Source: an uncultured Alphaproteobacteria bacterium (GTDB lineage: Bacteria > Pseudomonadota > Alphaproteobacteria > UBA828). Taken from it: a stretch of DNA of 40,239 nt. The notes beneath the pieces were generated by a model. It was not told the origin of the DNA. It saw only the letters and a list, made by a program, of their open reading frames with translations, and made no database searches. The DNA lies in NCBI GenBank assembly GCA_913053235.1, contig CAJXFT010000011.1:1-40239 (forward strand), given 5' to 3'. The position numbers and the translations under genes are program-made. Below are positions 18,709-30,228 of the stretch, in pieces (within the stretch, counting starts at the first letter, position 1; every line of letters starts with the position of its first letter).

Positions 18709-20634
18709 TCATCCCAGAATGAGAAACCAGGTGATGATGACGGCGACGCCGGCCAGCATCAGAAATGCGTAATGAAAGACATAGCCGGTCTGCAGCCTGA
18801 CGACGCGCCGGGCGATCGCCACCGCCGTCGCCGCGACGCCGTCGGGGCCGACCCCATCGATGACGCCGCCGTCGCCCTGTTTCCACAACCCATGGCCGAG
18901 ATATTTCATCGGCCGTACAAACGCCCAGTCATAGAGTTCGTCGAAATAATATTTGTTGAACGACAACAGGTATAGCGGCCGCAGCCGTTCGGCCAACAGG
19001 GCGGGCAATTGCGGCTTGGCCAAGAAAAGGAAATATGCCGCCAATATGCCGATCACCGCGACGATGGTCGGCAGCGCCTTGACCCAGAAATCGACATGAT
19101 GTGCGCCCTCGAGCGCGTGATGGTGCGGCAGTACCAGAATCGAGGTGCCCCAGAAATCGGTCTCCGTGCCGACCATCGGCAGCAGCAGATAGCCGGAAAT
19201 GATGGCGCCGACGGCGAGCAGGATGAGAGGCACGGTCATGATCGGCGGCGATTCATGAACATGCGCCATCACTTTTTCATCGGCGCGCGGCTTGCCGTGG
19301 AAGGTCAGGATGATGAGCCGCCACGAGTAAATCGCCGTCAACACGGCGGCGGCGATACCGGCGGCGAAAGCGTAATGGCCCAATCCCGTCGACGCCGCGA
19401 AGGCGGATTCGAGGATGACATCCTTGGAGAAAAAGCCGGAGAAGAACGGTATGCCCGCCAACGCCAGGCTGCCGATCCACATCAGCATGTAGGTGAGCGG
19501 GATGGCTTTCCAGATGCCGCCCATCTTGCGCATATCCTGCTCGTCGGACATGGCGTGGATCACCGAGCCGGCGCCGAGGAAGAGCAGCGCCTTGAAGAAC
19601 GCATGGGTGGTGAGGTGGAATATGCTGGCGGAATAGGCCGACACGCCACAGGCAAAGAACATGTAGCCGAGCTGGCTGCATGTCGAATAGGCGATGACCC
19701 GCTTGATATCGTTTTGCGTGATGGCGATGGTGGCGGCGAAAATCGCCGTCGTGGCGCCGATAACGGTGACCACGGCAAGCGCGATCGGGGCATATTCGAA
19801 CAACGGTGAGGTGCGCGCCACCAGGAACACACCGGCGGTGACCATGGTCGCGGCATGGATGAGGGCGGAAACCGGGGTCGGGCCCTCCATCGCGTCGGGC
19901 AGCCAGGTGTGGAGCAGGAACTGCGCCGATTTTCCCATCGCGCCGACGAACAGCAGGATGCAGATAACCGTCAAAACGTCGAAATAATGGCCGAGAAACT
20001 CGAACTCCGAACCCACCTTCTCGGGCGCGGCGGCGAACACGGTGTCGAAACTGACCGATCCGAAAGCGACATAAATTGCCAGGATTCCAAGGCCGAAACC
20101 GAAATCTCCGACCCGGTTGACGATAAATGCCTTGATTGCCGCCGCATTGGCGGCGGGCCGCTTATACCAGAAGCCGATCAGCAGGTAGGAAACCAGGCCG
20201 ACGCCCTCCCAGCCGAAATAGAGCTGCAGGAAATTGTCCGACGTGACCAGCGCCAACATGAAGAAGGTGAACAGCGAGAGATAGGAGAAAAAGCGCGGAA
20301 TGCTCGAATCATGCGCCATGTAGCCGATCGAATAGACATGGATCAGGAACGACACGATCGAAACCGTGAACACCATCATCGCCGTCAATTCGTCGATGCG
20401 GAGCGCCCAATCGACCTGGAAGCTGCCCGAGGTCATCCAGTTGAACAGGAATATCTGCTGGACTTCGCCCTGCATCACCACATTGTTGAAGACGAATATC
20501 GACGCCAGCGCCGCCAAACCCATCGCCCCGCAGGAGATGATTTGCGACGGCCGGTCGCCGAGAAAGCGGCCGAACAGGCCGGTGATCGCGGCGCCGATCA
20601 GAGGCAGAAATACCGGAGCGATGTAAAGCAGCAC
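18709..20634 (-). CDS. nuoL: NADH-quinone oxidoreductase subunit L
   Basis: NuoL is the distal antiporter-like subunit of complex I and carries the long lateral helix. The product has 641 residues. Seen are [40 protein letters not shown] with the TM5 glutamate, [40 protein letters not shown] and [20 protein letters not shown]. The C-terminal region (about 560-641) matches the lateral-helix part, with [19 protein letters not shown] and a final membrane anchor. It begins 6 bp after nuoK. All expected channel residues appear present. Confidence 0.97.
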   Translation of the reverse strand: MLLYIAPVFLPLIGAAITGLFGRFLGDRPSQIISCGAMGLAALASIFVFNNVVMQGEVQQIFLFNWMTSGSFQVDWALRIDELTAMMVFTVSIVSFLIHVYSIGYMAHDSSIPRFFSYLSLFTFFMLALVTSDNFLQLYFGWEGVGLVSYLLIGFWYKRPAANAAAIKAFIVNRVGDFGFGLGILAIYVAFGSVSFDTVFAAAPEKVGSEFEFLGHYFDVLTVICILLFVGAMGKSAQFLLHTWLPDAMEGPTPVSALIHAATMVTAGVFLVARTSPLFEYAPIALAVVTVIGATTAIFAATIAITQNDIKRVIAYSTCSQLGYMFFACGVSAYSASIFHLTTHAFFKALLFLGAGSVIHAMSDEQDMRKMGGIWKAIPLTYMLMWIGSLALAGIPFFSGFFSKDVILESAFAASTGLGHYAFAAGIAAAVLTAIYSWRLIILTFHGKPRADEKVMAHVHESPPIMTVPLILLAVGAIISGYLLLPMVGTETDFWGTSILVLPHHHALEGAHHVDFWVKALPTIVAVIGILAAYFLFLAKPQLPALLAERLRPLYLLSFNKYYFDELYDWAFVRPMKYLGHGLWKQGDGGVIDGVGPDGVAATAVAIARRVVRLQTGYVFHYAFLMLAGVAVIITWFLILG

Positions 20635-20640
20635 GAGCCG

Positions 20641-20949
20641 TCAGCCCTTCATCACGTTCACGTCCTCAACCGCGATCGAACCGCGGTTGCGGAAATAGAC
20701 GACCAATATGGCCAACCCAATGGCCGCTTCGGCGGCGGCCACGGTCAGCACCAGCATGGCGAACACCTGCCCGGCCATATCGTTGAGGAAAACCGAGAAG
20801 GCGATGAAATTGATATTGACGGCGAGCAGCATCAGCTCGATCGACATCAGGATGATGATGACGTTCTTGCGGTTGAGAAATATGCCGAACACGCCAAGTG
20901 TAAAAAGTATGGCGGCAACCGTCAGATAATGGGTCAGTCCGATTTCCAT
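20641..20949 (-). CDS. nuoK: NADH-quinone oxidoreductase subunit K
   Basis: NuoK is a small three-helix membrane subunit of complex I near the quinone/E-channel region. The 102-residue product has the expected length and three helices (about 5-22, 28-50, 61-84). [20 protein letters not shown] holds the conserved glutamate of TM2, and [14 protein letters not shown] holds that of TM3; both are needed for proton translocation in the family. The start overlaps the end of nuoJ by 16 bp. nuoL follows after 6 bp. Confidence 0.97.
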   Translation of the reverse strand: MEIGLTHYLTVAAILFTLGVFGIFLNRKNVIIILMSIELMLLAVNINFIAFSVFLNDMAGQVFAMLVLTVAAAEAAIGLAILVVYFRNRGSIAVEDVNVMKG

Positions 20950-21563
20950 GACCCCTCCTCGCCTGGTTTGATGTCTTTGAGAACCACCGCCGTCTTCGAA
21001 TCGCGCGCCACCTGGTCGGCGATTTTCTGGCGCCGCACGCCGACGCGCCGGCGATGGGTCAGCACGATGGCGCCGACCATGGCGACCAACAGGATAAAGC
21101 CCGCGCCCTGGAACAGATAGGCATAGCGGGTATAGAGAATATTGCCCAAGGCGCGCGTGTTGCTCACCTCATCCGCCGGCGGCGTGGCGACCGCCACCAC
21201 CTCGGGCACATGGATGTCGATCGCGCCGGTGGCGAAAACCAGGATCAACTCGGCCAGCAGAATTGCTCCAACGATGGCGCCGAGCGGCAGATATTGCAGG
21301 AAGCCGGCGCGCAGCTCGGAATAATTAATATTGAGCATCATCACCACGAACAGGAACAACACCGCCACCGCGCCGACATAGACGATGACCAATATCATGG
21401 CCAGGAACTCGGCGCCCATCAGCACGAACAGCCCGGCCGAATTGAAAAAAGCCAATATCAGGAAAAGCACCGACTGCACCGGATTGCGCGCGGCAATAAC
21501 CATCACGCCGGCGGCGACGGTGACCACGGCCAAAACGTAAAAAACAATTGTCTCGATAATCAT
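20934..21563 (-). CDS. nuoJ: NADH-quinone oxidoreductase subunit J
   Basis: NuoJ is a membrane subunit of complex I with five predicted helices and a hydrophilic C-terminus. The 209-residue product shows [20 protein letters not shown] and the conserved [20 protein letters not shown] segment, whose pi-bulge TM3 is a hallmark of ND6/NuoJ. A charged C-terminal tail follows (about 180-209, with [20 protein letters not shown]). It lies 36 bp after nuoI and overlaps nuoK by 16 bp. Confidence 0.97.
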   Translation of the reverse strand: MIIETIVFYVLAVVTVAAGVMVIAARNPVQSVLFLILAFFNSAGLFVLMGAEFLAMILVIVYVGAVAVLFLFVVMMLNINYSELRAGFLQYLPLGAIVGAILLAELILVFATGAIDIHVPEVVAVATPPADEVSNTRALGNILYTRYAYLFQGAGFILLVAMVGAIVLTHRRRVGVRRQKIADQVARDSKTAVVLKDIKPGEEGSWKSD

Positions 21564-21599
21564 GAACTCATTCGATCTCTCGGCTTGAGCCGATATTCC

Positions 21600-22088
21600 T
21601 CAACGGTAGGGCGCTTCCGACGCAATGTTCGCCGCGATCTCGCTTTCCCAGCGCTCACCATTGTCCAAAAGCTTTTGTTTGTTGTAGAGCAGTTCCTCGC
21701 GCGTCTCGGTGGAGAACTCGTAATTCGGCCCCTCGACGATGGCGTCGACCGGGCAGGCTTCCTGGCAAAAGCCGCAATAGATGCATTTGCTCATATCGAG
21801 GTCGTAGCGCGTCGTGCGGCGGCTGCCGTCGGAGCGCGGCTCGGCCTCGATGGTAATCGCCTGCGCCGGACAGATCGCCTCGCACAGTTTGCAGGCGATG
21901 CAGCGTTCCTCGCCGTTGGGATAGCGCCTGAGCGCATGTTCGCCGCGAAAGCGCGCGCTGATCGGCCCTCTTTCATAAGGGTAGTTGACGGTTACGCTAG
22001 GGCTGAACATCTGACGGAAGGTGATGCCCATTCCCTTCACCAATTCGCTCAGGAACAACGACTTCACTGTTTGTTCAATCAACGACAT
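21600..22088 (-). CDS. nuoI: NADH-quinone oxidoreductase subunit I
   Basis: NuoI carries the two 4Fe-4S clusters N6a and N6b that pass electrons to NuoB. I chose the ATG at 22088 ([20 protein letters not shown]) with GAAAGG upstream; a TTG two codons earlier is less likely. The product has 162 residues. Two ferredoxin motifs are seen: C63-IA-C66-KL-C69-EAI-C73P and C102-IY-C105-GF-C108-QEA-C112P. An N-terminal amphipathic or membrane-associated helix precedes them, and [20 protein letters not shown] is the typical linker. It starts 16 bp after nuoH. Confidence 0.97.
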   Translation of the reverse strand: MSLIEQTVKSLFLSELVKGMGITFRQMFSPSVTVNYPYERGPISARFRGEHALRRYPNGEERCIACKLCEAICPAQAITIEAEPRSDGSRRTTRYDLDMSKCIYCGFCQEACPVDAIVEGPNYEFSTETREELLYNKQKLLDNGERWESEIAANIASEAPYR

Positions 22089-22104
22089 GATCAACCTTTC
22101 CCGC

Positions 22105-23121
22105 TCATTGCGGCATCCATCCGAACAGGTGCATGGCGCCGGCGGTGATCACCACCCAGGCCAGCGACGCGGGCAGGAAAACCTTCCAGCCCAGGCGCAT
22201 GAGCTGATCGTAACGGTAGCGCGGCAAGGTCGCGCGCACCCATGTGAAGAGGAAGATCATGAAAGCCGTTTTGGCGATGAACCAGACAATGCCCGGAATC
22301 CATGTAAAGGGCTCGACATGGAACGGCGGCAGCCAGCCGCCGAGGAACAGCACGACGCTGAGCCCGCTCAACAAAACGATATTGGCGTACTCGGCGAGCA
22401 TGAACAGCACCCAGGTCATGGCCGAATATTCGACCTGATAACCGGCCACCAATTCGCCCTCCGCCTCGGGCAGATCGAACGGCGTCCGGTTGGTCTCGGC
22501 GAGCGCCGAAATAAAGTAGATGATGAACATCGGCGCCAGCGGGATGAAGAACCACAGCCCCTTCTGCGCTTCGACGATGGCGCTCAAATTCAGCGAGCCC
22601 GCCGCCAGCATGACGGTGACCAGGACAAAGCCGATGGAAACCTCGTAGGAAACCATCTGCGCCGCCGAGCGCATGGCGCCGAGAAATCCATATTTCGAAT
22701 TGCTTGCCCAGCCGGCGATGATGATGCCGTAGACGCCGAGCGACGACACGGCGAACAAATAAAGGATGCCGACATTGATATCGGCCAGCACCAAATGGGT
22801 ATCGAACGGAATCACCGCCCAGCCGATAAGGCCGAGGGTAAACATGATCATCGGCGCCATCAGGAAGAGGATGCGGTTGGCGCCGGTCGGAATGATGGTC
22901 TCCTTGATCATCATTTTCAGGCCGTCCGCGAGCGGCTGGAACAGACCCAGCGGCCCCACCACATTCGGCCCCTTGCGGAACTGCATCGCCGCCCAGATCT
23001 TGCGCTCGCCGTAAGCGACGACGGCGACGACGAGCAGAATCGGCACGACGATCGCCAGGATGTAGCCGACGATCAGCAGCAACGGCAGGATATAGTCGAG
23101 CCAAAAGTTGGACTCAGCCAT
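22105..23121 (-). CDS. nuoH: NADH-quinone oxidoreductase subunit H
   Basis: NuoH forms much of the quinone-binding chamber of complex I, with eight predicted helices. I chose the ATG at 23121 ([20 protein letters not shown]), which overlaps the nuoG stop by 8 bp; an upstream TTG at 23154 is unlikely. The product has 338 residues. Conserved loops are [56 protein letters not shown] and [20 protein letters not shown], all carrying the charged residues expected near the quinone site. nuoI follows after 16 bp. Confidence 0.97.
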   Translation of the reverse strand: MAESNFWLDYILPLLLIVGYILAIVVPILLVVAVVAYGERKIWAAMQFRKGPNVVGPLGLFQPLADGLKMMIKETIIPTGANRILFLMAPMIMFTLGLIGWAVIPFDTHLVLADINVGILYLFAVSSLGVYGIIIAGWASNSKYGFLGAMRSAAQMVSYEVSIGFVLVTVMLAAGSLNLSAIVEAQKGLWFFIPLAPMFIIYFISALAETNRTPFDLPEAEGELVAGYQVEYSAMTWVLFMLAEYANIVLLSGLSVVLFLGGWLPPFHVEPFTWIPGIVWFIAKTAFMIFLFTWVRATLPRYRYDQLMRLGWKVFLPASLAWVVITAGAMHLFGWMPQ

Positions 23122-25174
23122 CGGTACCCGTCTTTCCCTGTTGGCCGGTGACAAAAAGCGCGCTGCATTGCGCCATGCTGTGCGACGCCCGCGCGATGGC
23201 GTCGGTCAAATAAAAATCATCGACCGGACCGGCAAACGCATCGCCCGACATCTCGCCCGGCGTGCCGAAATCCTGCCATTCGGCAGGGGCGATGCGGTTG
23301 GCGGTGGCGAAGGATGGCGCGATCTCGGCCATGCGCGCGCGCAACGTCGCTAGGCTGTCGTAAGGCAAGGTCTTGGCGGTTGATTCCGAGAAGGCGCGCA
23401 GGATCGTCCAGTCTTCCTTCGCCTCGCCGGGCGCATTCACCGCCCGGTGGCCGCGCTGCACGCGCCCTTCCAGATTCACATAGGTGGCGTTCTTCTCGCT
23501 ATAGGCGGCGCCCGGCAAAACCACATCCGCCGCCGCCGCGCCGGCGTCACCATGGTGCCCCTGGTAAACCGTGAAGGCGTTGTTCAACCGCGCCATCTCG
23601 ATTTCGTCGGCGCCCAGCAGCCAGACGAATTCGACGGCGCCACTCTCGGCGCCTTCGAGAATAGCGGCGACATCGCGCCCGCCGGCGCCCGGCGTAAAGC
23701 CGAGATCGAGGCCGCCGACGCGCGAGGCCGCCCGATTGAGGAGGTTAAAGCCATTCCAGCCCCCTTTCACCATGGCAAATTTTTCCGCCACCGAGCGCGC
23801 GGTGGCCAATATGGCGGCGCCGTCCGGGCGCGCCACGGCGCCCGAGCCGAGGATCAGCATGGGCCGCTCGGCGCCATCGATGACTTGGCAGAATTCATGG
23901 TCCGCGGCGGCGATTTGGCCGAGAGTTTGGGGCCCGGCGCCAAGATGCTCGTAGGCATAGGTGAGAACCCGCCGCTCGCCGATGACGCCGACCTTGAGCC
24001 CGCCCTGGCGCCAGCGCTTGCGAATCCGCGCATTGACCAAAGCCGCTTCCCAGCGCGGATCGGCACCGACGATCAAAATCGCGTCGGCCTCTTCAATTTG
24101 CGCGATTCCGGTGTTGAACAGATATCCGGCGCGCGCGCCGCCGAGCTTGGCGCCGTCCTGCCGGCAATCGATGTTCGCCGAGCCGAGATTTTCCATCACA
24201 TCCTTGAGCGCCGTCATCGCCTCGCAATCGGCGAGGTCGCCGGCGATGGCGGCGGTCTGGTCGCCGCCAAGGCCGTGCAGCGCCTTGGCAATGGCGTCAA
24301 ATGCCTGCGGCCAACCGGCTTCCTGCAGTTTGCCGCCCGCGCGCACATAGCAGCGGTCCAGGCGGCGCATTGTCAGGCCATCGCAGGCGAAGCGGGACTT
24401 GTCGGAAATCCACTCCTCGTTCACATCTTCGTTGAGTCGCGGCACGATACGCATGACCTCGCCGCCGCGCGCATCGATACGAATATTGCTGCCGACGGCG
24501 TCGTGAACGTCGATGCTTTCGGTCTTGCGCAGTTCCCACGAGCGCGCCGTGAAGGCGTAGGGCTTGGAGGTCAGGGCGCCGACCGGGCACAGGTCGATCA
24601 TGTTGCCAGAAAGCTCGGACGAAATCGCCTTCTCCACATAGGTGCCGATTTCCATATGCTCGCCGCGGAACACGGCGCCGAATTCCTCGACGCCGGCGAT
24701 TTCATCGGCGAAACGGATGCAGCGCGTGCAATGAATGCAGCGCGTCATGATGGTCTCGACCAGCGGCCCGACATCCTTGTCCTTGACCGCCCGCTTATGT
24801 TCGTCGAAACGGCTGAAGTGGCGGCCATAGGCCATGGCCTGATCCTGCAGGTCGCACTCGCCGCCCTGATCGCAAATCGGGCAATCCAGCGGATGGTTGA
24901 TGAGCAGGAATTCCATCACCCCTTCACGCGCTTTCTTGACCTCGACTGTGTTGGTGTGGATCACCATGCCGTCGCCGGCCGGCATGGCGCAGGAGGCGAT
25001 GGGTTTGGGCGACTTGTCCATCTCGACCAGGCACATGCGGCAATTCCCGGCAATCGACAGGCGGTCGTGAAAGCAGAAGCGCGGCACTTCGGCGCCGGCC
25101 TGCTCGCAGGCCTGCAGCACGGTCGAGCCGCCCGCGACCTCCACTTCAACGCCGTCGATTGTCAGTTTCGCCAT
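23114..25174 (-). CDS. nuoG: NADH-quinone oxidoreductase subunit G
   Basis: NuoG is the large iron-sulfur subunit of the complex I peripheral arm. I chose the ATG at 25174 ([20 protein letters not shown]), preceded by GTGAGGAAT, for 686 residues; the open frame runs 90 codons upstream but that part is antisense-like. Cluster ligands are visible: N1b 2Fe-2S (C34, C45, C48, C62), N5 (H94, C98, C101, C107) and N4 (C146, C149, C152, C196). The extra N7 cluster cysteines of the Escherichia coli type are absent, as in mitochondria and most alphaproteobacteria. The C-terminal molybdopterin-oxidoreductase-like domain is degenerate, as usual. It starts 11 bp after nuoF. Confidence 0.96.
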   Translation of the reverse strand: MAKLTIDGVEVEVAGGSTVLQACEQAGAEVPRFCFHDRLSIAGNCRMCLVEMDKSPKPIASCAMPAGDGMVIHTNTVEVKKAREGVMEFLLINHPLDCPICDQGGECDLQDQAMAYGRHFSRFDEHKRAVKDKDVGPLVETIMTRCIHCTRCIRFADEIAGVEEFGAVFRGEHMEIGTYVEKAISSELSGNMIDLCPVGALTSKPYAFTARSWELRKTESIDVHDAVGSNIRIDARGGEVMRIVPRLNEDVNEEWISDKSRFACDGLTMRRLDRCYVRAGGKLQEAGWPQAFDAIAKALHGLGGDQTAAIAGDLADCEAMTALKDVMENLGSANIDCRQDGAKLGGARAGYLFNTGIAQIEEADAILIVGADPRWEAALVNARIRKRWRQGGLKVGVIGERRVLTYAYEHLGAGPQTLGQIAAADHEFCQVIDGAERPMLILGSGAVARPDGAAILATARSVAEKFAMVKGGWNGFNLLNRAASRVGGLDLGFTPGAGGRDVAAILEGAESGAVEFVWLLGADEIEMARLNNAFTVYQGHHGDAGAAAADVVLPGAAYSEKNATYVNLEGRVQRGHRAVNAPGEAKEDWTILRAFSESTAKTLPYDSLATLRARMAEIAPSFATANRIAPAEWQDFGTPGEMSGDAFAGPVDDFYLTDAIARASHSMAQCSALFVTGQQGKTGTDG

Positions 25175-25185
25175 CGCATAATTCC

Positions 25186-26490
25186 TCACGCGGCCCGGGG
25201 TGCGCCGGCATCCTTGGCGATGCCGTGGCGCGCCAGAATGCGCTGTTCCAACTCGTCGCGAAAATGCCTGATCAGGCCCTGAACCGGCCACGCGGCGGCA
25301 TCTCCGAGGGCGCAAATCGTATGGCCTTCGATCTGGCCCACCACATCCCACAACAGATCGATATCCTCGACCGAGGCATCGCCGCCAACCATGCGCTGCA
25401 TCATGCGGTAGACCCAGCCGGTGCCTTCGCGGCACGGCGTACACTGGCCGCAGCTTTCATGCATGTAAAAATGCGACAGCCGCGCGATCGCCTCGACCAC
25501 GTCGGTCGATTTGTCCATGACGATGACGCCCGCCGTGCCGAGGCCGGACTTCTCGGCGATCAGCGAATCGAAATCCATCAGCACATCGTCGCAGACCGAT
25601 TTCGGCAGCAACGGCACCGAGGCGCCGCCGGGAATCACCGCCAGCAGATTGTCCCAGCCGCCGCGCACGCCACCGGCATGTTTGTCGATAAGCTCGCGCA
25701 ACGGGATGCTCATCTCCTCCTCGACATTGCACGGCTGGTTGACATGCCCCGATATGCAGAAAAGCTTGTTTCCGGTATTCTTCGGCCGGCCCAAACCGGC
25801 GAACCATTCCGGGCCGCGTTTTAGAATCGCCGGCACGACGGAGATGGTCTCGACATTGTTGACCGTGGACGGGCAGCCATAGAGACCTGCGCCGGCGGGG
25901 AACGGTGGCTTCAAGCGCGGCCGTCCCGGCTTGCCTTCGAGGCTTTCCAGCAGGCCGGTTTCTTCGCCGCAGATATAGGCGCCGGCGCCGCGATGCACAT
26001 AGAGATCGAAATCCCACCCCGAGCCGCTGGCGTTTTTGCCGATCAAACCGGCCGCGTAGGCCTCGTCGATGGCGATCTGTAAATTCTGGGCCTCGCGGAA
26101 AAACTCACCGCGTATGTAGATATAGGCGGCTTGGGCGCGGATGGCGAAGGCGGCGAGCAGGCAGCCTTCGATCAGGATATGCGGGTCGTGCCGCATGATG
26201 TCGCGGTCCTTGCAGGTGCCGGGCTCGGATTCATCGGCATTGACGATGAGATAATGCGGCCGTCTCGGATCCGCCTCCTTGGGCATGAAGGAGAATTTGA
26301 GTCCGCTCGGGAAGCCGGCGCCGCCGCGCCCGCGCAATCCGGATTCCTTGACCTGGTCGACCACCCAATCATGCCCGTTGGCGATCAGGGCGGCGGTGCC
26401 GTCCCAGGCGCCGCGCGCCCGCGCGCCTTCGAGGCGCCAATCATGAGCGCCGTAGAGGTTGGTGAAAACGCGGTCCGAATCTTTCAGCAT
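25186..26490 (-). CDS. nuoF: NADH-quinone oxidoreductase subunit F
   Basis: NuoF binds NADH and FMN and holds cluster N3, the entry point of electrons into complex I. The product has 434 residues. [17 protein letters not shown] (from residue 54) is the FMN/NADH glycine-rich loop, [16 protein letters not shown] and [17 protein letters not shown] are NADH/FMN-site segments, and [15 protein letters not shown] with a later [13 protein letters not shown] supplies the four N3 cysteines (cluster region near residue 350). Its ATG overlaps the nuoE stop in a TGATG junction, so the two subunits that form the NADH module are translationally coupled. Confidence 0.97.
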   Translation of the reverse strand: MLKDSDRVFTNLYGAHDWRLEGARARGAWDGTAALIANGHDWVVDQVKESGLRGRGGAGFPSGLKFSFMPKEADPRRPHYLIVNADESEPGTCKDRDIMRHDPHILIEGCLLAAFAIRAQAAYIYIRGEFFREAQNLQIAIDEAYAAGLIGKNASGSGWDFDLYVHRGAGAYICGEETGLLESLEGKPGRPRLKPPFPAGAGLYGCPSTVNNVETISVVPAILKRGPEWFAGLGRPKNTGNKLFCISGHVNQPCNVEEEMSIPLRELIDKHAGGVRGGWDNLLAVIPGGASVPLLPKSVCDDVLMDFDSLIAEKSGLGTAGVIVMDKSTDVVEAIARLSHFYMHESCGQCTPCREGTGWVYRMMQRMVGGDASVEDIDLLWDVVGQIEGHTICALGDAAAWPVQGLIRHFRDELEQRILARHGIAKDAGAPRAA

Positions 26491-27080
26491 CAGGCGCTTC
26501 CGCTATCCAGCAGGGTGGTGGCGCCGGACGCCGGCGCCGATGTTTGACGTCCGCTTTGCGATCCCGTCGGCGGTTGCTCGCCGCGGCGCAACATGGCGAG
26601 AATTTCCTTCAGCCGCGCGGCCGAGAGATCCTCGTAGAAATCATCATTGATCTGCGCCATCGGCGCGTTCACGCAGGCGCCCAAACATTCCACCTCGATC
26701 AGCGTGAACATGCCGTCGGCGGTGGATTCACCGACGCCGATGCCCAGCACATCGGCACAGGCGTCGCGCAATTCATCCGATCCGCACAGCCAGCAGGTCG
26801 TCGTGCGGCACAGTTGGATGAGATATTTTCCGACCGGCTCGAGGTTCACCATGGTGTAGAAAGTCGCCACCTCATAGACGCGGATTTCGGCCATTCCCAA
26901 CAGTCCGGCGATATGCGCCATCGCCTGGCGCGAAACCCAGCCGCCATTTTGGCGTTGCGCCAGGTCGAGGAGAGGCAGCACCGCGCTCGCCTGCCGGCCG
27001 TCCGGATATTTCGCCACATGCGCTTTCGCTCGTTCCATATTTTCCGGCGAGAATTCGAATTTCCGGCTCTCTCCGCTCAA
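26490..27080 (-). CDS. nuoE: NADH-quinone oxidoreductase subunit E, TTG start
   Basis: NuoE is the 24-kDa 2Fe-2S subunit (cluster N1a) of the NADH module. I place the start at the TTG at 27080, giving [20 protein letters not shown] and 196 residues. This N-terminus matches the family, GGGGAG lies 8 nt upstream, and the TTG shares bases with the nuoD stop (TTGA). The next ATG would remove 14 conserved residues. Cluster ligands are C91, C96, C132 and C136 (CRTTTC and CLGAC). HGGW-like [14 protein letters not shown] and [11 protein letters not shown] are family signatures. The last 25 residues are a Ser/Gly/Thr-rich tail of low complexity. nuoF follows with a 1-bp overlap. Confidence 0.95.
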   Translation of the reverse strand: MSGESRKFEFSPENMERAKAHVAKYPDGRQASAVLPLLDLAQRQNGGWVSRQAMAHIAGLLGMAEIRVYEVATFYTMVNLEPVGKYLIQLCRTTTCWLCGSDELRDACADVLGIGVGESTADGMFTLIEVECLGACVNAPMAQINDDFYEDLSAARLKEILAMLRRGEQPPTGSQSGRQTSAPASGATTLLDSGSA

Positions 27081-28255
27081 CGGTCGATCTCCCCGAATAC
27101 GATATCCATGGTCGCGAGATTGGCCACGGCATCGGCCAACAGATGGCCCCGGCTGACATATTCGAGCGCCTGCAGATGGGCGAAACCGGGCGTTCTGATT
27201 TTGCACCGATAGGGCTTGTTGCTGCCGTCCGACACCAGATAGACGCCGAATTCGCCTTTTGGCGCCTCGATCGCCGTATAGGTCTCGCCGGCCGGCACGT
27301 GATAGCCCTCGGTATGGAGTTTGAAGTGATGGATAAGCGCTTCCATCGACGACTTCATCTCGTTTCGCGTCGGCGGGCTGATCTTGCTGTCGGGGATTTT
27401 GACCGGGCCGTCCGGCATGCGCGCGAGACATTGATCGATGATTTTCACGCTTTCCCGCATCTCCGCCATGCGCACCAAATAGCGCTCATAGCAATCGCCC
27501 GTCGTGCCCACCGGAATGGCGAAATCGAGCTCGTCATATACTTCATACGGTCGGTTGCGGCGCAGATCCCAGGCGACGCCGGTGGCGCGCAGCATGGGAC
27601 CGGTAAAGCCCCAATCGAATGCCTCGGCCGGGGTGATCGGGCCGATATCGACGGTACGCTGCTTAAAGATGCGGTTTTCCGTAATAAGGCCTTCGATGTT
27701 GTCGATGAATTTTGGAAACTTCTTGTTCCACTCGCCGATGTCGCGCAGCAGGTCGGGCGGCAAATCATTGGCCACCCCGCCGGGGCGGAAATATGCCGCA
27801 TGCATTCTCGCCCCCGACGCCCGCTCATAGAACTCGAAGATCATTTCGCGCTCTTCGAAGCCCCAAAAGAAGGGCGTGAACGCCCCGACATCGAGAATCA
27901 ACGAGCAGATACCGAGAATGTGATTGCCGATGCGGCTGATTTCACCAAACAGCACGCGAATATATTGCGCGCGCAGCGGCGCTTCGATGCCGAGCAGATT
28001 CTCGACCGCCAAGGCGAAAGCATGCTCCTGGTTCATCGGCGCGACATAGTCGAGGCGGTCGAAATAGGGCACCGCCTGCAGATAGGTCTTGCTCTCGATG
28101 AGCTTTTCGGTGCCGCGGTGGAGCAGCCCGACATGGGGGTCGGCGCGCTCCACCACTTCGCCGTCCATTTCGAGCACGAGGCGCAGCACGCCATGCGCCG
28201 CCGGATGCTGCGGGCCGAAATTGAGCGTCATGTTCTTGATACGATGCTCGCTCAT
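27077..28255 (-). CDS. nuoD: NADH-quinone oxidoreductase subunit D
   Basis: NuoD is the 49-kDa subunit of complex I, related to the large subunit of NiFe hydrogenases, and forms the quinone site with NuoB. The 392-residue product starts [20 protein letters not shown], where the [13 protein letters not shown] loop carries the conserved quinone-site histidine. Further signatures are [51 protein letters not shown] and, at the end, [20 protein letters not shown] with IVFGEIDR as C-terminus. The start overlaps the nuoC stop by 4 bp (ATGA). Confidence 0.97.
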   Translation of the reverse strand: MSEHRIKNMTLNFGPQHPAAHGVLRLVLEMDGEVVERADPHVGLLHRGTEKLIESKTYLQAVPYFDRLDYVAPMNQEHAFALAVENLLGIEAPLRAQYIRVLFGEISRIGNHILGICSLILDVGAFTPFFWGFEEREMIFEFYERASGARMHAAYFRPGGVANDLPPDLLRDIGEWNKKFPKFIDNIEGLITENRIFKQRTVDIGPITPAEAFDWGFTGPMLRATGVAWDLRRNRPYEVYDELDFAIPVGTTGDCYERYLVRMAEMRESVKIIDQCLARMPDGPVKIPDSKISPPTRNEMKSSMEALIHHFKLHTEGYHVPAGETYTAIEAPKGEFGVYLVSDGSNKPYRCKIRTPGFAHLQALEYVSRGHLLADAVANLATMDIVFGEIDR

Positions 28256-28881
28256 GAGCCCTCGCCTTCGCCGCTGGTCTCGCCGGTCTTGTCATCTCCC
28301 GGCAGGATATATTCCGCCCCTTCCCATGGGCTCATGAAATCGAAACTGCGAAATTCCTGGGTCAGACTGACCGGTTCCTGGACGACGCGCTTCTGATCGT
28401 CGTCATAGCGCACTTCGACATAGCCGGTCAGCGGAAAATCCTTGCGCAGCGGGTGACCCTCGAAGCCGTAATCCGTGAGTATGCGGCGCAGATCGGGATG
28501 GTCGGTGAAATAGATGCCGAACAGATCCCACACCTCGCGCTCGAACCAGCCGGCGGTACTGTGAAGGGCGGTCACGGATGGCACGGCGCCCTCTTCTTCC
28601 ACCCCGACCTTTAGACGGATGCGCAAATTATTGCTGACGCTGAGCAGATTATAGACGACGTCGAAACGCGGCTCGCGTTCAGGATAGTCGACGCCGCAGA
28701 TATCGATCAACATCTCGAAACGGCAGGCGCTGTCGTCGCGCAGAAATTTGATGATGCGCTCCAACGCCTCGATGCGAATTTCAAGGGTCAACTCGCCGAG
28801 CGCGATGTTTGACGATTGAAGATAATCGCCGAGCGTCGCGTCAAGATGTGCTGCGAGTTCTTTTAGTGCCTGTTGATCCAT
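28252..28881 (-). CDS. nuoC: NADH-quinone oxidoreductase subunit C
   Basis: NuoC is the 30-kDa subunit of the complex I hydrophilic arm and is separate from NuoD here, unlike the fused form of Escherichia coli. I chose the ATG at 28881 ([20 protein letters not shown]), giving 209 residues; the upstream frame is not NuoC-like. The signature ReverseTurn region [20 protein letters not shown], then [21 protein letters not shown], is intact. The C-terminus has [20 protein letters not shown] followed by a short acidic tail. A clear SD is lacking (A-rich AAAAAAAAGACC precedes the ATG), so translation may depend on coupling to nuoB, 34 bp upstream. Confidence 0.96.
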   Translation of the reverse strand: MDQQALKELAAHLDATLGDYLQSSNIALGELTLEIRIEALERIIKFLRDDSACRFEMLIDICGVDYPEREPRFDVVYNLLSVSNNLRIRLKVGVEEEGAVPSVTALHSTAGWFEREVWDLFGIYFTDHPDLRRILTDYGFEGHPLRKDFPLTGYVEVRYDDDQKRVVQEPVSLTQEFRSFDFMSPWEGAEYILPGDDKTGETSGEGEGS

Positions 28882-28915
28882 GGTCTTTTTTTTGTCGGTT
28901 CTTTGTTCGTCGGCT

Positions 28916-29473
28916 CTAGCGCGCGATCGTTCCGGTGCGCCGAATCTTGCGCTGCAGTTGCATGATGCCATAGAGAAGTGCTTCGGCCGTCGGCGGGCAA
29001 CCGGGCACATAGACATCGATCGGCACGATGCGATCGCATCCGCGCACGACGGAATAGGAATAATGGTAGTAGCCGCCGCTATTGGCGCAGCTGCCCATCG
29101 AGATGACATAGCGCGGCTCCGGCATCTGGTCGTAGACCTTGCGAAATGCCGGCGCCATTTTGTTGGTCAGCGTCCCGGCGACGATCAGCACGTCGGATTG
29201 CCGCGGGCTGGCGCGCGGAATCATGCCCAAACGGTCGAGGTCATAGCGCGCCGCGATCACATGCATGAACTCGACGCCGCAGCAGGCGAGGCCAAAACTC
29301 ATCGGCCAGAGAGAACCCGTGCGCGCCCAATTGAAGAGATTGTCGAGCTTGGCCATGACGAAGTTTCTGTCGCCGAGCTCATCCGTTATGAGCTTGAGCG
29401 CGGCGTCTTGCGCCTTGCCGGGTGGAATCGGAGCGCCAGCCGGATTCTTCACATCTGCGCCGCTCAATCCCAT
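28916..29473 (-). CDS. nuoB: NADH-quinone oxidoreductase subunit B
   Basis: NuoB carries cluster N2, the last iron-sulfur centre before quinone. I chose the ATG at 29473 ([20 protein letters not shown]), overlapping the end of nuoA by 10 bp, for 185 residues. Cluster ligands are the tandem cysteines C64 and C65 ([13 protein letters not shown]), C129 ([11 protein letters not shown]) and C159 ([15 protein letters not shown]). [10 protein letters not shown]-like [19 protein letters not shown] is the conserved loop. The upstream open frame reads through nuoA antiphase and is not part of the protein. Confidence 0.97.
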   Translation of the reverse strand: MGLSGADVKNPAGAPIPPGKAQDAALKLITDELGDRNFVMAKLDNLFNWARTGSLWPMSFGLACCGVEFMHVIAARYDLDRLGMIPRASPRQSDVLIVAGTLTNKMAPAFRKVYDQMPEPRYVISMGSCANSGGYYHYSYSVVRGCDRIVPIDVYVPGCPPTAEALLYGIMQLQRKIRRTGTIAR

Positions 29474-29838
29474 TCCAGAGCGCCTTTCTTCCATTCGTAA
29501 ATAAAGCCAATGGTCAGGATGCCGAGGAAAACCACCATCGACCAGAATCCGTAGAGGCCGATATCCTTGAACGAAACCGCCCACGGAAACAGGAAGGCGA
29601 CCTCGAGGTCGAATATGATGAACAGAATGGCGACCAAATAGAAGCGCACATCGAAGCGCCCGCGCGCATCGTCGAAGGCGTCGAAACCGCATTCATAGGC
29701 CGAAACCTTATCGGCGTCCGGGTTTTGCGGTGCCACAAAATAAGAACCGACAACCATGGCGATGGACATCACCGCGGCAATCCCAAAGAAAATCAGGATC
29801 GGCAGATATTCGAACAGGAAAGACTGGGACGCGATCAT
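29464..29838 (-). CDS. nuoA: NADH-quinone oxidoreductase subunit A
   Basis: NuoA is a small membrane subunit of complex I next to the quinone channel and the first gene of the operon. The 124-residue product has three helices (about 9-31, 63-86, 93-114). [23 protein letters not shown] is the conserved loop with the family cysteine, and [18 protein letters not shown] is the TM2 segment with essential acidic residues. The ATG at 29838 has only a weak SD. A 122-bp gap separates it from tRNA-Asp upstream; I could not find a strong promoter there beyond a TATGAT at about 29854-29859. Confidence 0.97.
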   Translation of the reverse strand: MIASQSFLFEYLPILIFFGIAAVMSIAMVVGSYFVAPQNPDADKVSAYECGFDAFDDARGRFDVRFYLVAILFIIFDLEVAFLFPWAVSFKDIGLYGFWSMVVFLGILTIGFIYEWKKGALEWD

Positions 29839-29960
29839 CGAGTGGTGTCACCAATCATATTCTTAACCCTGTCCCCGGGGCCGGCAAAACCATCGCACGG
29901 CGACACTGCACCGAGTACGCTCATGGCGCTTCCAGCCAACCCAACCGGGAGCCCCACAGT

Positions 29961-30038
<78 letters not shown>

Positions 30039-30152
30039 GAATTACGGAAAGCCGCAAAAGACTGCGCCCAAACGGGCGATGTTGTTTAATGTAGAGCGCC
30101 GGCCCGGTCAAGGCAAATGGCCCAATTGTCGCAGCCATTCCTGGCTCCGCCA

Positions 30153-30228
30153 TGGTGGGCGATGACGGGCTCGAACCGCCGACTTTCTCGGTGTAAACGA
30201 GACGCTCTTCCAGCTGAGCTAATCGCCC
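30153..30228 (-). tRNA. tRNA-Val (UAC)
   Basis: Full cloverleaf on the minus strand, 76 nt with encoded CCA. The acceptor GGGCGAT pairs with ATCGCCC, the D arm is GCTC..GAGC, the anticodon arm TCTCG-TTTACAC-CGAGA reads TAC, and the T loop is TTCGAGC. The discriminator is A. It is followed 114 bp later by tRNA-Asp, and the two are probably co-transcribed. Confidence 0.97.

Noticed and set aside
25175-25444. A nuoG start about 90 codons upstream
   Set aside because: The added residues overlap nuoF in another frame and have an antisense-like Arg-rich composition.
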